Both the position numbers and the translations under genes were made by a program. Positions 34,617 to 43,883 of a stretch of 64,000 nucleotides of DNA are shown piece by piece. Position 1 is the stretch's first letter. Each line of letters starts with the position of its first letter. The stretch is from Robertmurraya sp047302285 (GTDB taxonomy: Bacteria; Bacillota; Bacilli; Bacillales; Cytobacillaceae): positions 434,001-498,000 of the forward strand of contig NZ_CP154845.1 of the NCBI RefSeq assembly GCF_047302285.1, read 5' to 3'. Under the pieces are notes generated by a model. That model saw nothing but the letters and a program-made list of their open reading frames with translations. It was not told the origin of the DNA and did not search any database.

Positions 34617-35861
34617 CGAGGGTATCATTACAAAAAGAAACTTTCATTTATTCCGGATTTTATCATTAAGTTTCCGAACTCCGAGGAACGATGGGCGTTT
34701 GATTATTTTACGGCAATCGATCAGGGGTTAACCTCAGGTAGCTATGCTCGTCATTTATCCAAACGAATGAAAACCTATAAAGAAGAAGGTTTTAAGCCCT
34801 TTTCATTCGTAGACTATAGTTGGCTTTCTTTTTTAGAAGAGACGAATAAAGGAACCTTACTTACTGCTGAAACTTATGTAACTAGTAAAACTCATGAAGA
34901 TAGTCTGTGGGATATATTTCTTGAGGAAAATTTACAAGGTGCTTTATTAGACTTTTTTATGAAAGATACAGGGGCGACCATAGATGAATTTAATACTAGA
35001 AATATCGCGTATGTAGATGTATTTAATCGGTTATGTACAATCTTTCGTTTCATTCCAATATCACAACATGATCGCAATATAACTTTTTATAAACTATCAT
35101 CTTCTGAAGTACCTCTGACACGAGCGTTATCAATGAATACTGAGCAAAATCATTTTGTACTTTCTAAGGAAAATGAGGATGAGAGGAGAAATGGTTTTCT
35201 AAAGGAACTAATTGAAAGGAAACAACAATTTGAGATAGAACAACAAAGGTTGAAAGAAGAACAAGAAAGAATTAGAGCAGAGGAAGAGAGAATTAAACAA
35301 GAGGAAGAAAAGCAAAGGGCACGATTAAGGGCTCGAGAATTGGAATGGCAAAAACAAAGACAAAAATCCAAAGAGCTAGAAGATGAAGAAGTCGAAAGAG
35401 AAATGCAAGAAAGGATGAGAAGAGCGGCTTTAAGGCCAATCGAAGTTCATCCGGACGGTTGGAATCAAAGGTCCAAAAGACAAAAACGATATGGAAACTA
35501 TACCTATCAACAAAGTCCACCGGAGTCTAGTTATACGAAAACGGAGGATCCTGCAGATAAAAAGAAAAAAGAGAAGGTTCGAGATATACTGCTATCGCAA
35601 CCTATTAAAGGTGATCTCTATATTGATGGCGATAAAAGATCTTGGCGGATTGTAATATTGAAGTGGATAAACGAAAACCAATCAGGTGATACGCTAACCG
35701 TTTCGTTACAAATGATCATTGGCTATATGAAAAATGCAGGGATTACGTTTAATCAGAATGAAAAAATCGTGAAGTATCCAATACTGGATTTTCTTGAGCT
35801 ATATGTAAAAACCTTAAAAGCAGAATTAAAGAAAAAGATAGCACTAAGCATACAAGAATAG
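34617..35861 (+). pseudogene. CoiA-like protein, C-terminal part
   Basis: The 414 residues continue the frame of the interrupted gene at RGYHYKK. A nuclease-like segment (PDFIIKFPNSEERWAFDYF) comes first, then an all-alpha region, a highly charged coiled coil near the middle (repeats of QRLKEEQERIRAEEERI type) and a C-terminal globular domain. Without the N-terminal part it has no proper start; the TTG-type codons in the IS end are unlikely to be used. It overlaps nothing and is followed by a truncated ORF. Confidence 0.7.
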
Positions 35862-35876
35862 ATGGGGTGGTTTCAA

Positions 35877-36059
35877 ATGGATGTAGAACAAAGGATATCC
35901 TCTAGACAAAAAGGTGACGTCACAGAAAGTAGAGTTGTAGAGTTAGTTACTTTAGGCTCGTTTGGACAGTTGGCATGTTATATACCAAAGTCAGATGACG
36001 ATGGCATCGATCTAATTATTAATAAAGGCTGTTTTCGTAAAGATTGTTGTTTTTATTAA
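35877..36059 (+). pseudogene. Truncated nuclease-like ORF (DUF4365/Mrr-like N-terminus)
   Basis: Sixty residues are encoded: MDVEQRISSRQKGDVTESRV and then YIPKSDDDGIDLIIN, which looks like the start of a restriction-endonuclease-fold protein with an Asp-Gly-hydrophobic-Asp core. The frame then shifts into a Cys/Phe-rich tail and stops. The last 11 residues look unrelated to the family. A deletion or frameshift is likely. Confidence 0.5.
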
Positions 36060-36122
36060 GATTTACTATTTACAGAATCTTCTGTTACGATAAAGTAAAC
36101 TGGTTAATCTTTGGAGGTGCTT

Positions 36123-36575
36123 ATGAAAAGAATAATGTTGCTGTCGCTATTACTTATATTTATGATTTCTTCCTCTGTTCAGGCATTATCTTGGGCTATT
36201 TCTTTTGTTGTTTGGGAAGGAAAAGTTTATGAAGTTAAACAAGAGGAAATTATCGAAAATAGTGAAATTGGTAAAATCATTGGAGAAGTAAAGACCAAGC
36301 CTGATGATATGACTGGTGATTACTATGGAGATGCTTCAAACTTTTATCCGATAGGAACAAAATATTATGAAATAAAAGGGACTTCAACTTCTACTGCAAT
36401 TGCAGTAAAAGAAGAGAACCAGTGGGTAAAGGCTGTTTATGTTCATAAAGCACCTTTTCACATAATGAATGTAATCTCTAACTTCTATTTCATATCTGCT
36501 GTTATAATAATTGCACTTATTATAGTCGGAGTTGTATTGCGAAATAATAAGTTAAAAAAATCACCGATAATATAA
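36123..36575 (+). CDS. Small membrane protein with signal peptide, unknown function
   Basis: The 150-residue product has an N-terminal signal (KRIMLLSLLLIFMISSSVQA), an extracytoplasmic beta-rich domain with IGTKYYEIKG, and one C-terminal membrane helix (FISAVIIIALIIVGVVL). GGAGG at 36113-36117 precedes ATG 36123 and a terminator follows, which supports a functional gene. No family is recognised. Confidence 0.7.
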   Translation: MKRIMLLSLLLIFMISSSVQALSWAISFVVWEGKVYEVKQEEIIENSEIGKIIGEVKTKPDDMTGDYYGDASNFYPIGTKYYEIKGTSTSTAIAVKEENQWVKAVYVHKAPFHIMNVISNFYFISAVIIIALIIVGVVLRNNKLKKSPII

Positions 36576-36591
36576 TAAACGACTCATTTTT

Positions 36592-36616
36592 GACCTCTTA
36601 TTTGAGGTCTTTTCTT
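36592..36616 (+). terminator. Rho-independent terminator
   Basis: GACCTC (36592-36597) pairs with GAGGTC (36604-36609), followed by TTTTCTT. Confidence 0.8.
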
Positions 36617-36945
36617 ATGCACTTCTCAACATTTCAACTGTTGCGTTATTAGAATTTCGACACGCTGAAACAAGCATTTGCTCAACTCGATTTTCAAATG
36701 CGAATTTTTTACCAAGTTCAAGCCAACGAAACCAGTAAAGGTAGTTATCCAAATATTTCGTTGCAACTCCTTGAAACCGTTTCATCCAAGTCTTTAAGCG
36801 ATTATGAAAGTTATTAACGTGCTGAATATGATAGATTCCTTTCTTCACACGCTGTTTTTGGCTTTCATTGACTGTTTCGTGTTGTAATCCCTTTATCTTG
36901 GCAAACTTTTTATAATTCGTTGCAGTATCCGTACATAACAAAGCA
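36615..36945 (-). pseudogene. IS1595-family transposase remnant (C-terminal)
   Basis: About 110 residues match the C-terminal half of ISXO2/IS1595-type transposases (YHIQHVNNFHNRLKTWMKRFQGV, KYLDNYLYWFRWLEL). The upstream part is missing and is replaced by a family B repeat at 36946-36975 and the LysR gene. The open frame runs on into those sequences by chance, so only this stretch should be treated as transposase-derived. Confidence 0.8.
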
Positions 36946-36975
36946 GAGAAACACGAGAACCGTCCCCGTGTTTTG
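36946..36975. repeat. Family B repeat (GGGACGGTTCT type)
   Basis: GAGAAACACGAGAACCGTCC and the following CCGTGTTTT are the reverse-complement form of the motif at 20757 and 29035. It joins the IS1595 remnant to the LysR gene end. Confidence 0.8.
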
Positions 36976-36981
36976 CTGCAT

Positions 36982-37848
36982 TCAATAATTTCCTTGAAGA
37001 ACATTTTTAGCGACTAAATGGTCTTTGTGATAGATGACATATACTTCGATTGATTCTAAGGGGTTATTAATAATGGGTATTTCAACTAATGAGTTTTTTG
37101 TAGACTCCTGATTAATCATGTTAGAAGGAAAAAAGGTAATTCCAATATTTTCTTCGACCAAATGTTTAACACTTTCGACATCGTCCATAAAAGCAGAAAT
37201 ACTTATATCGATGCTTATTATATTTCTCAATGAAAATAACAAATTTTGATAGAAAGGATGATTATATAGTAATACTAGTGGTTCCTTGCAGGCGCTTAAT
37301 AAATCAATTCCCTCTTTATATGCAAAGGGGTGATTTTCTGAGCAAATCACCTTCCAATCTCTACTATCCAACCTTTGATAAACCATCTCATCGATTCCTT
37401 GATTTTTATATAACGTAAATCCTAAATCTAATTTATTTTCTAGTATCGCTTCGCAAATTTCTGAATGATCTAGCGTACTATAGTTAATTTTGCTTTTACT
37501 ATTATCTTTGAAAATTTGTTTTATAAAATGTTTTAAATAAGGATGACTAAATGGTACTGAACTTCCAATTTTCAGTACTTTTTTTGGTGGGGTTTCTTGG
37601 GCGATCATTGTCTTTGCTTCGGTATACAGATTATGAATTTTTTGTGCGTATTGTAAGAAAATGGTTCCAAAGGAGGTAAGCTGAATATTATTCTTATTTC
37701 GAATAAACATAGGCTTTCCAAGTTCCTCTTCTATTTGGCGAATTCTATTTGAGACAGTAGGCTGTGGCAATAACAGTTCCTCAGAAGCCTTTGAGAAGCT
37801 TTTGAGTCGATTAACAGATAAGAAAGTTTCGAAATGATTGAGATTCAT
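36982..37848 (-). CDS. LysR-family transcriptional regulator
   Basis: The 288-residue protein has the LysR N-terminal helix-turn-helix (about 1-60: FLSVNRLKSFSKASEELLLPQPTVSNRIRQIEEEL) and a two-lobed effector domain (about 90-285). It is divergent from the catabolic operon starting at 38070, the usual arrangement for a LysR activator and its target. Inverted repeats in the 221-bp gap are candidate sites. Its 3' end abuts a family B repeat. Confidence 0.88.
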   Translation of the reverse strand: MNLNHFETFLSVNRLKSFSKASEELLLPQPTVSNRIRQIEEELGKPMFIRNKNNIQLTSFGTIFLQYAQKIHNLYTEAKTMIAQETPPKKVLKIGSSVPFSHPYLKHFIKQIFKDNSKSKINYSTLDHSEICEAILENKLDLGFTLYKNQGIDEMVYQRLDSRDWKVICSENHPFAYKEGIDLLSACKEPLVLLYNHPFYQNLLFSLRNIISIDISISAFMDDVESVKHLVEENIGITFFPSNMINQESTKNSLVEIPIINNPLESIEVYVIYHKDHLVAKNVLQGNY

Positions 37849-37911
37849 TGTTTTCCCTCCGTTTTATACCAAAAATCACTATTCGTGTTAAAAAACATTA
37901 CATATAAGGAG

Positions 37912-37944
37912 TTTTTGAAAATGCATACATTCAAAAATTGAATG
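37912..37944. promoter_or_regulatory. Candidate LysR binding sites in the divergent gap
   Basis: TTTTTGAA (37912-37919) and TTCAAAAA (37930-37937) form an inverted repeat with a 10-bp spacer. It overlaps a second palindrome, CATTCAA-AAA-TTGAATG at 37928-37944. An outer pair ATACCAAAA (37866-37874) and TTTTGGTAT (37956-37964) encloses both. Confidence 0.6.
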
Positions 37945-38069
37945 ATTAGATAAGATTTTGGTATTTTACCTAATGAAAAATATAATTTATAGTTTTTGTA
38001 AGAACAAAAGTAAGATTAAATAACTCTTTATGTTATTTAATATTACATCTATTTTAACGGAGGGTCTAT

Positions 38070-39224
38070 ATGAAATTATCAAAATCTTTAGTTTTTAGTG
38101 AAGAAGAGTATCGAGTACGCTTGAACAACGTGAGAGAAAAAATGGCTCTAACTGGTATAGAAGTTTTGCTCGTGTTTAGTCCGGAAAATATTTTTTACTT
38201 AACAGGTCACCAAACATTTGGTTTTCAGAACTACCAATGTTGCATTGTTTCCTTAGAACAGGATCCTATTTTAGTATTACGATATTTAGAAAGTTTTAAC
38301 GGGCATGCTTTCTCTTGGGTAAAGGATGTTGAGATTTGGGATGATCATGAGGATCCGGCAGATGTAACAGTAAAAGTCATCATGGAAAAAAATCTCATGC
38401 ACAAAACGATCGGTTCTGATGATAAATCCTTGTTCTTTCCTCCTGTCATTCGGGACCGTTTAAAGGAGAAATTAGGGGAGCATTTAATATCCACTTTTGG
38501 GATTGTGGAAAGTAGTAGAGTCGTTAAGAGTGAAGCTGAATTGGAATTGATGAATAAGGCGTCTATTTATACGGATATTGGCGTTGAGAGTGCGGTCAAT
38601 GCAGTGTGCACGGGAGCTACAGAAAATGACGTAGCAGCTGTTGCGTACGAATCCATGACGAAAGCGGGGTCAGAATATTACCCCCTACAACCAATTGTAA
38701 CTTCCGGCTGGCGAGCTGGTATTCCTCATACGAATTTTCAACGAAGAACCTTGGAACCTGGAGACCCCGTATTAATTGAACTTTCAGGAACTCACCATCG
38801 CTATGTTTCACCGATTATGCGAACAGCGATTGTCGGGAAAGTTACGGATAAAGTTCACGACATGTATAAGGTTTGTGAAGAAGCTCTATCATCGGTGATT
38901 GCCGAAATAAAGCCAGGTGTTACCTCTCATTCCATCGATCATGTAGCAAGGAATATTATTACAAAGGCAGGTTACATGGAGAATTGGCGTAAAAGAACTG
39001 GATATTCAGTAGGGTGTTCATTCCCTCCTGATTGGGGTGAAGGTCATATTGCGAGCTTGCGCTATCAAGATGAAACCATCCTTACACCGGGAATGGTCTT
39101 TCATATTCCGATTGCTCTACGCGATTATGGAGTGGCTGGAGTGGGGATTAGTGAAACAGTTGTGATTACAGAGGCTGGATGTGAAAAATTAGGTTCATAT
39201 AAAAGAGAGTTGAGTGCGAAATGA
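38070..39224 (+). CDS. M24-fold hydrolase lacking metal ligands (ectoine hydrolase/creatinase-like)
   Basis: The 384-residue protein has a creatinase N-terminal domain (about 10-150) and an M24 pita-bread domain. The usual Asp metal ligands are absent: the region reads IELSGTHHRYVSPIMRT, with E237 and P248 where aminopeptidases have Asp. The segment GCSFPPDWGEGH (316-326) is typical of metal-independent members such as ectoine hydrolase DoeA and creatinase, which cut C-N bonds of small cyclic or amidine compounds. It is the first gene of the operon, with GGAGGG upstream. Confidence 0.78.
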   Translation: MKLSKSLVFSEEEYRVRLNNVREKMALTGIEVLLVFSPENIFYLTGHQTFGFQNYQCCIVSLEQDPILVLRYLESFNGHAFSWVKDVEIWDDHEDPADVTVKVIMEKNLMHKTIGSDDKSLFFPPVIRDRLKEKLGEHLISTFGIVESSRVVKSEAELELMNKASIYTDIGVESAVNAVCTGATENDVAAVAYESMTKAGSEYYPLQPIVTSGWRAGIPHTNFQRRTLEPGDPVLIELSGTHHRYVSPIMRTAIVGKVTDKVHDMYKVCEEALSSVIAEIKPGVTSHSIDHVARNIITKAGYMENWRKRTGYSVGCSFPPDWGEGHIASLRYQDETILTPGMVFHIPIALRDYGVAGVGISETVVITEAGCEKLGSYKRELSAK

Positions 39225-40411
39225 ACACAAAACAATCGTCATTCGATCTCCTTACTAAAGAAATAAGTAATTATATTTACCTCCGTCAAAATGAAATGCT
39301 GGCATTTCTAAAGGAATTAGTAGAGGTTGAAAGTCCGACTGAATCGATTGAAGGTGTAAATCGCGTAGGACAGATTCTAGCCAAAGAATTAGAAGACTTA
39401 GGGTTTACCATCACTCAAATCAAAGAAGAAAAATATGGGAATCATATCATAGCTGATTATGTTGTTCCTGAGGCACCCCGGGTACTAATGGTTGGCCATA
39501 TGGATACTGTCTTTCCCGTTGGAACGGGATGGGGATTTTCGTTAAAAGAAAATCGAGCCTATGGTCCTGGTTTGATTGATATGAAGAGTGGAGATGCGGT
39601 GATTCTTTATTCTTTAAGGGCTTTAAAAAATTGTATGAATGAATTTCCGATGTCGATAAGGGTGTTTTTTAATGGTGATGAAGAACCAGGTTCCCCCCAG
39701 TCAAGAAAGATCATTCCAAAAGTAGTAGAGGGAGTGGATTGGGCTTTCGTATTTGAGCCTTCAGAACCTTCAGGACAAATCGTCTTGAAACGAAAAGGAG
39801 TTGGGATCTTTCATATTGAGGTTGAAGGACGGTCAGCCCACGCTGGTCAAGAGCCTGAAAAAGGGATAAATGCTATACATGAGCTTGCCCATCAGATTAA
39901 ATGTCTTGAAAACCTAGCAGATCCAAAGAAAGGTACGACAATTAGTGTTGGTAAAATTTCCGGAGGTACAGCGGCCTATGTCGTACCAGACACCGCAAGA
40001 GCTGTTATCGATATTCGCGTTCCAGATACGGAAGAACAGTACCGTATTGAGAAGGAAATGAAGAAATTAGAAAAAAATCAAAGCTTGCCAGGAAGTGTGA
40101 TTACGGTTAAAGGCGGATTTCACCGTCCACCAATGGTTGAACGCCAAGAGACAAAGGTCATGAAGGAAGCTCTCTTGCAATCTGCTGCAAAGCTGGAGCA
40201 AACATTGCAATTTGGAAGCAGTGGTGCAGTTTCGGATGGAAATAATATTAACGCTGAAAAGATTCCAACAATTGATGGTATTGGGCCTATCGGAGGAAGA
40301 GCCCATAGTACGGATGAATATATGGAAGTGGAATCCTTTTTTGACCGGACGGTTCTAATGGCGCTTACCCTGGGGACTTTAAGTAGAGAGGGGAGGAAGA
40401 GTGATGAGTGA
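39221..40411 (+). CDS. M20-family metallopeptidase (carboxypeptidase G2-like)
   Basis: The 396-residue protein has the M20 metal motifs GHMDTVFP, GPGLIDMKSG and NGDEEPGS, a dimerisation domain with GRSAHAGQEPEKGINA, and a late GGRAHSTDEY. Relatives remove glutamate or acyl groups from N-substituted amino acids. It overlaps the upstream M24 gene by 4 bp. If the M24 protein opens a ring to an N-acyl amino acid, this enzyme could remove the acyl group; that is inference from DoeA/DoeB logic. Confidence 0.82.
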   Translation: MNTKQSSFDLLTKEISNYIYLRQNEMLAFLKELVEVESPTESIEGVNRVGQILAKELEDLGFTITQIKEEKYGNHIIADYVVPEAPRVLMVGHMDTVFPVGTGWGFSLKENRAYGPGLIDMKSGDAVILYSLRALKNCMNEFPMSIRVFFNGDEEPGSPQSRKIIPKVVEGVDWAFVFEPSEPSGQIVLKRKGVGIFHIEVEGRSAHAGQEPEKGINAIHELAHQIKCLENLADPKKGTTISVGKISGGTAAYVVPDTARAVIDIRVPDTEEQYRIEKEMKKLEKNQSLPGSVITVKGGFHRPPMVERQETKVMKEALLQSAAKLEQTLQFGSSGAVSDGNNINAEKIPTIDGIGPIGGRAHSTDEYMEVESFFDRTVLMALTLGTLSREGRKSDE

Positions 40412-42068
40412 TACGCCGATTAAAGAAGTAGATGTATTGATTATTGGTGGAGGGTTGGCTGCATTACGGGCAGCCATCGCCGCACGAGAAGCGAATGCAT
40501 CTGTAGCTGTTATCGTAAAAGGAAAATTTGGTCGAAGTGGAAGTTCCGCTATGACAACAGGTGGCTATGCCTCATTTTATTCAGAATTACAGAATGAGGA
40601 TTCAGCAACTACCCATTATGAGGATACGATGAAGGCCGGGTGTTACGTGGCAAATCCTGATTTGGTTTCGATCATGTGTCATGAAGCCGAACAAGGAATA
40701 AAGGATTTAGAAAAGATGGGGGCACAATTTTTAGAAGAAAGTGGAGAATATTATGTTGAGCCAAGTGGTGAACATAGCTATCCAAGAGTCTTTCTTCCAA
40801 AGAACCGTGTGGGAACAGACTTTACGGTGCCATTAGGAGAGTATGCAAAAAGGATTGGTGTGGAACCATTAGAATTTACGATGGCAATCGAATTGCTTGT
40901 GACGAATAAGCAAGTAGTTGGCTCAGTTTGTGTGGATACAAAAACAGGAGAACTGCTAGTAATCAAATCTGGAGCTACCATTTTAGCAACTGGAGGTTGT
41001 GGGAATCTATTTTCCTTTACTAGTAATCCGAGGGATGTGACAGGGGATGGATTTGCTTTAGCAGCCCAAGCAGGTGCAAGCTTGCGAGATATGGAATTTA
41101 TTCAATTTTATCCATGGAGATGTATTAAACCATTCGATAAAACCCGAGTCTCGATCCAACCTCCTACATTTGTGTCTGGTGGAAAGCTCTTCAATAAGAA
41201 TGGCGAACGATTTATGGAAAACTATGATCCATTAAGATGGGAAGGAACGACTCGTGATGTAGCTGCACGGGGAATTTTTGATCAAATTCGAAAGGGTTTA
41301 GGTGAAGACGGTGGCGTAAGGCTGGATTTGACAGAGATGTCTGAAGAAGATTTTATCAAATATAATCCGAAAATGTGGAAGGGGCTAAAATCCAAAAAAA
41401 TAGATTATAAGAATTATCACTTTGTCATCGCCCCTGAAGCTCATTATTTTATGGGCGGAATCGAAATTGATGAAAATGGCCAGAGTTCGGTGCAGGGTCT
41501 TTATGCAGCAGGAGAAGTTGCAGGAGGAATTCATGGAGCCAACCGAGTAAACTCGAATGCTTTGCCTGACACAATTGTTTTTGGTGCAAGAGCCGGTAAA
41601 CACGCTGCCATCTTTGCAAAAAATCAAAGTAAGAAAGAGCTGAATGTTCAGCAAGTCAAAAAGTGGTTAGATATCATAATGAGTTCAAAAGGAAAAGAGG
41701 ATTCAGAATTACTGAAAGGTATGAAAAAACAATTTAAGAGTCAAATCGATATTAGTCTCGGTATTGTTCGTACGGAAGAAAATATAAATGAAGGCCTGCG
41801 GTTCATCCATTCATTTAAAAAGAAATTATCTTCACAAAAACCGGTGTCATTAGAACAATTTCGAAGCTGGATGGAGCTCCATTTTATGTGTAGGGTTGCC
41901 GAAATGTCTCTTACCAGTGCCCTACTGAGAAGAGAGAGTAGAGGGGCGCATTTTAGGGAGGATTACCCTGAACAAGATAACCAATATGAACGTTCATTCT
42001 ATGTTCTAAACTATGATGAAAATGGTCAGTTGATGGAAAGCCTTCAGCAGAGACAATTCGTTTTATGA
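40404..42068 (+). CDS. FAD-dependent oxidoreductase (fumarate reductase/aspartate oxidase flavoprotein type)
   Basis: The 554-residue protein has the dinucleotide fold VLIIGGGLAALRAAIAA, an SGSSAMTTGGYA flavin segment, the capping domain and the GAGEVAGGIHGANR-like AAGEVAGGIHGANRV motif. It could oxidise an amino acid or a C-C bond. The ATG at 40404 is preceded by GGAGG; its start overlaps the M20 end by 8 bp. Confidence 0.82.
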   Translation: MSDTPIKEVDVLIIGGGLAALRAAIAAREANASVAVIVKGKFGRSGSSAMTTGGYASFYSELQNEDSATTHYEDTMKAGCYVANPDLVSIMCHEAEQGIKDLEKMGAQFLEESGEYYVEPSGEHSYPRVFLPKNRVGTDFTVPLGEYAKRIGVEPLEFTMAIELLVTNKQVVGSVCVDTKTGELLVIKSGATILATGGCGNLFSFTSNPRDVTGDGFALAAQAGASLRDMEFIQFYPWRCIKPFDKTRVSIQPPTFVSGGKLFNKNGERFMENYDPLRWEGTTRDVAARGIFDQIRKGLGEDGGVRLDLTEMSEEDFIKYNPKMWKGLKSKKIDYKNYHFVIAPEAHYFMGGIEIDENGQSSVQGLYAAGEVAGGIHGANRVNSNALPDTIVFGARAGKHAAIFAKNQSKKELNVQQVKKWLDIIMSSKGKEDSELLKGMKKQFKSQIDISLGIVRTEENINEGLRFIHSFKKKLSSQKPVSLEQFRSWMELHFMCRVAEMSLTSALLRRESRGAHFREDYPEQDNQYERSFYVLNYDENGQLMESLQQRQFVL

Positions 42069-42158
42069 AGAGTACGAGATGGCACTAGCGCTATGTAGGG
42101 TGTTCGAAACGAAAGATAGGAATCATTCAAAAGACTTCATTTTAAGGGAGGGGAGAAT

Positions 42159-42956
42159 TTGACATCACAAGCTTTTATTGAATTGAATAATGTCTACAAA
42201 GTATTTACTACCATACGCAAGAAAAAAGTAGACGGTTTTACGGCACTTAAGGATGTGTCCTTATCTATTAAAAAAGGGGAATTTGTTAGTTTAGTAGGGC
42301 CAAGTGGTTGCGGGAAATCTACCATTCTCAATTTAGTGGCTGGCTTAAGTTTTCCATCTGCTGGAGAAGTCTTTAAAGAAGGGAAACAAGTGAATCGATT
42401 AAATGTTGGAATTGGCTATGTTACACAGGATGACAACTTGTTTCCGTGGAGAAATGTTTTAGAAAATGTGACCTATGGACTTGAAATAGCCGGAGTTGCC
42501 CGAAAAGAAAGAACTGAAAGGGCACAGGTATTGATCGAGAAAGTAGGATTAAAGGGATTTGAAAACCATTATCCTCATCAGTTATCTGGTGGAATGCGGA
42601 AAAGAGCCGCCATTATTCGAACGCTTGTATGTGATCCAGACATCATTCTGATGGATGAACCATTTGGACCATTGGATGCGCAAACAAGAACTGTTCTTCA
42701 AAATGACTTGCTCGAACTATGGGAAGGTACTGGAAAGACGATTCTTTTTGTCACACATGATTTAGTAGAAAGCATTGCTCTTTCTGATAGGGTCGTAGTA
42801 TTTAGTAGTTCCCCTGGAACAATCAAATCTATTTATTCGATCTCTCTCCCGCGGCCACGCGATGTTTTTCATATCCATGAAGCTCCCGGATTTACGGATT
42901 TGCATAATAAACTATGGACAGATATAAGGCACGAACTACAATCTACGGCGTTATAA
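42159..42956 (+). CDS. ABC transporter ATPase, NitT/TauT family
   Basis: The 265-residue ATPase has Walker A GPSGCGKST, a Q-loop (VTQDDNLFPW), signature LSGGMRKR, Walker B IILMDEPFG and an H-loop VTHDL. It energises the permease encoded next. The TTG start at 42159 follows GGGAGGGGAG. Confidence 0.88.
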   Translation: MTSQAFIELNNVYKVFTTIRKKKVDGFTALKDVSLSIKKGEFVSLVGPSGCGKSTILNLVAGLSFPSAGEVFKEGKQVNRLNVGIGYVTQDDNLFPWRNVLENVTYGLEIAGVARKERTERAQVLIEKVGLKGFENHYPHQLSGGMRKRAAIIRTLVCDPDIILMDEPFGPLDAQTRTVLQNDLLELWEGTGKTILFVTHDLVESIALSDRVVVFSSSPGTIKSIYSISLPRPRDVFHIHEAPGFTDLHNKLWTDIRHELQSTAL

Positions 42957-42966
42957 GGAGGTCTTG

Positions 42967-43848
42967 GTGGAATTGGCAAATTCTAATGCGGAAACGTTAG
43001 CTTTTAATCATGAAGAAGAAAAAAATAATCTACACCAAAAGGATGAGAAGGTTATTAAAGATTTGGTCATTAATATGACCAGAACGGAACAACGAAGAAA
43101 TGTAACGATCATTAATGGAGGAAGAATATTCCTACTATTATTTATCCTTGCGATTTGGGAAATTGGTTCAGGGAGATTTCTGGATGAGTTCTTTGTTAGT
43201 AGCCCGTCGGCTATTATTCTAGGACTTTACAATGAAATGATCGAGGGTGAATTGCTATGGCATGCCCAGGTGACTGTTTTTGAAACGATATCTGGCTATG
43301 TGTTGGGGACGATCGTGGGGCTGCTATTGGCCTTTCTTCTTGGACTTTCAGACCGATTTTACAAAATATTTGAACCATTTGTTATTGCGGTGAATGGGAT
43401 TCCTAGAATTGCATTGGCCCCTTTGTTTATCATCTGGTTCGGAATTGGCATTACTCCTAAAGTCGTGATTGCGGCTTTAATGGTTTTTTTCATCGTGTTT
43501 ATGAACACCATGAGTGGAATCCGCGGTGTCAACAAGCAATTAATTGATATAAGCAATTTAATGGGGGCAAGAAAAATCCAATTGATTACAAAGGTTATTC
43601 TTCCGTCATCGATTCCACATATTCTTTCTTCTTTGAAAATTGTTGTACCTATGGCGATGACTGGAGCCATTGTCGGTGAATTTATTTCATCTCAAAGGGG
43701 GCTAGGTTATTTCATTAGCCAATCTACAGCTATGATGAATATTACAAGGGCTTTTGCTGGGATTTTTTTGCTAATGGTTGTGTTGGTTGTGATGAATGCC
43801 ATTGTATCTTGGGCAGAGAGTAAAGTTACCCGTTGGAAAAATTATTGA
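42967..43848 (+). CDS. ABC transporter permease, NitT/TauT family
   Basis: The roughly 293-residue protein has a polar N-terminal extension, six hydrophobic segments and the EAA-type motif MGARKIQLITKVILPSSIPHI. The start is uncertain: AAGGAGGT at 42955-42962 is followed by TTG 42964, GTG 42967 and TTG 42973; GTG is given as the middle choice. Confidence 0.83.
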   Translation: MELANSNAETLAFNHEEEKNNLHQKDEKVIKDLVINMTRTEQRRNVTIINGGRIFLLLFILAIWEIGSGRFLDEFFVSSPSAIILGLYNEMIEGELLWHAQVTVFETISGYVLGTIVGLLLAFLLGLSDRFYKIFEPFVIAVNGIPRIALAPLFIIWFGIGITPKVVIAALMVFFIVFMNTMSGIRGVNKQLIDISNLMGARKIQLITKVILPSSIPHILSSLKIVVPMAMTGAIVGEFISSQRGLGYFISQSTAMMNITRAFAGIFLLMVVLVVMNAIVSWAESKVTRWKNY

Positions 43849-43883
43849 GTGCTAATTTATATATTTTGAAGGAGTTGAAAAGG

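Noticed and set aside
36946..37004. N-terminal part of the IS1595 transposase frame
   Set aside because: This part is translated from a family B repeat and the end of the LysR gene, so it is chance open frame.
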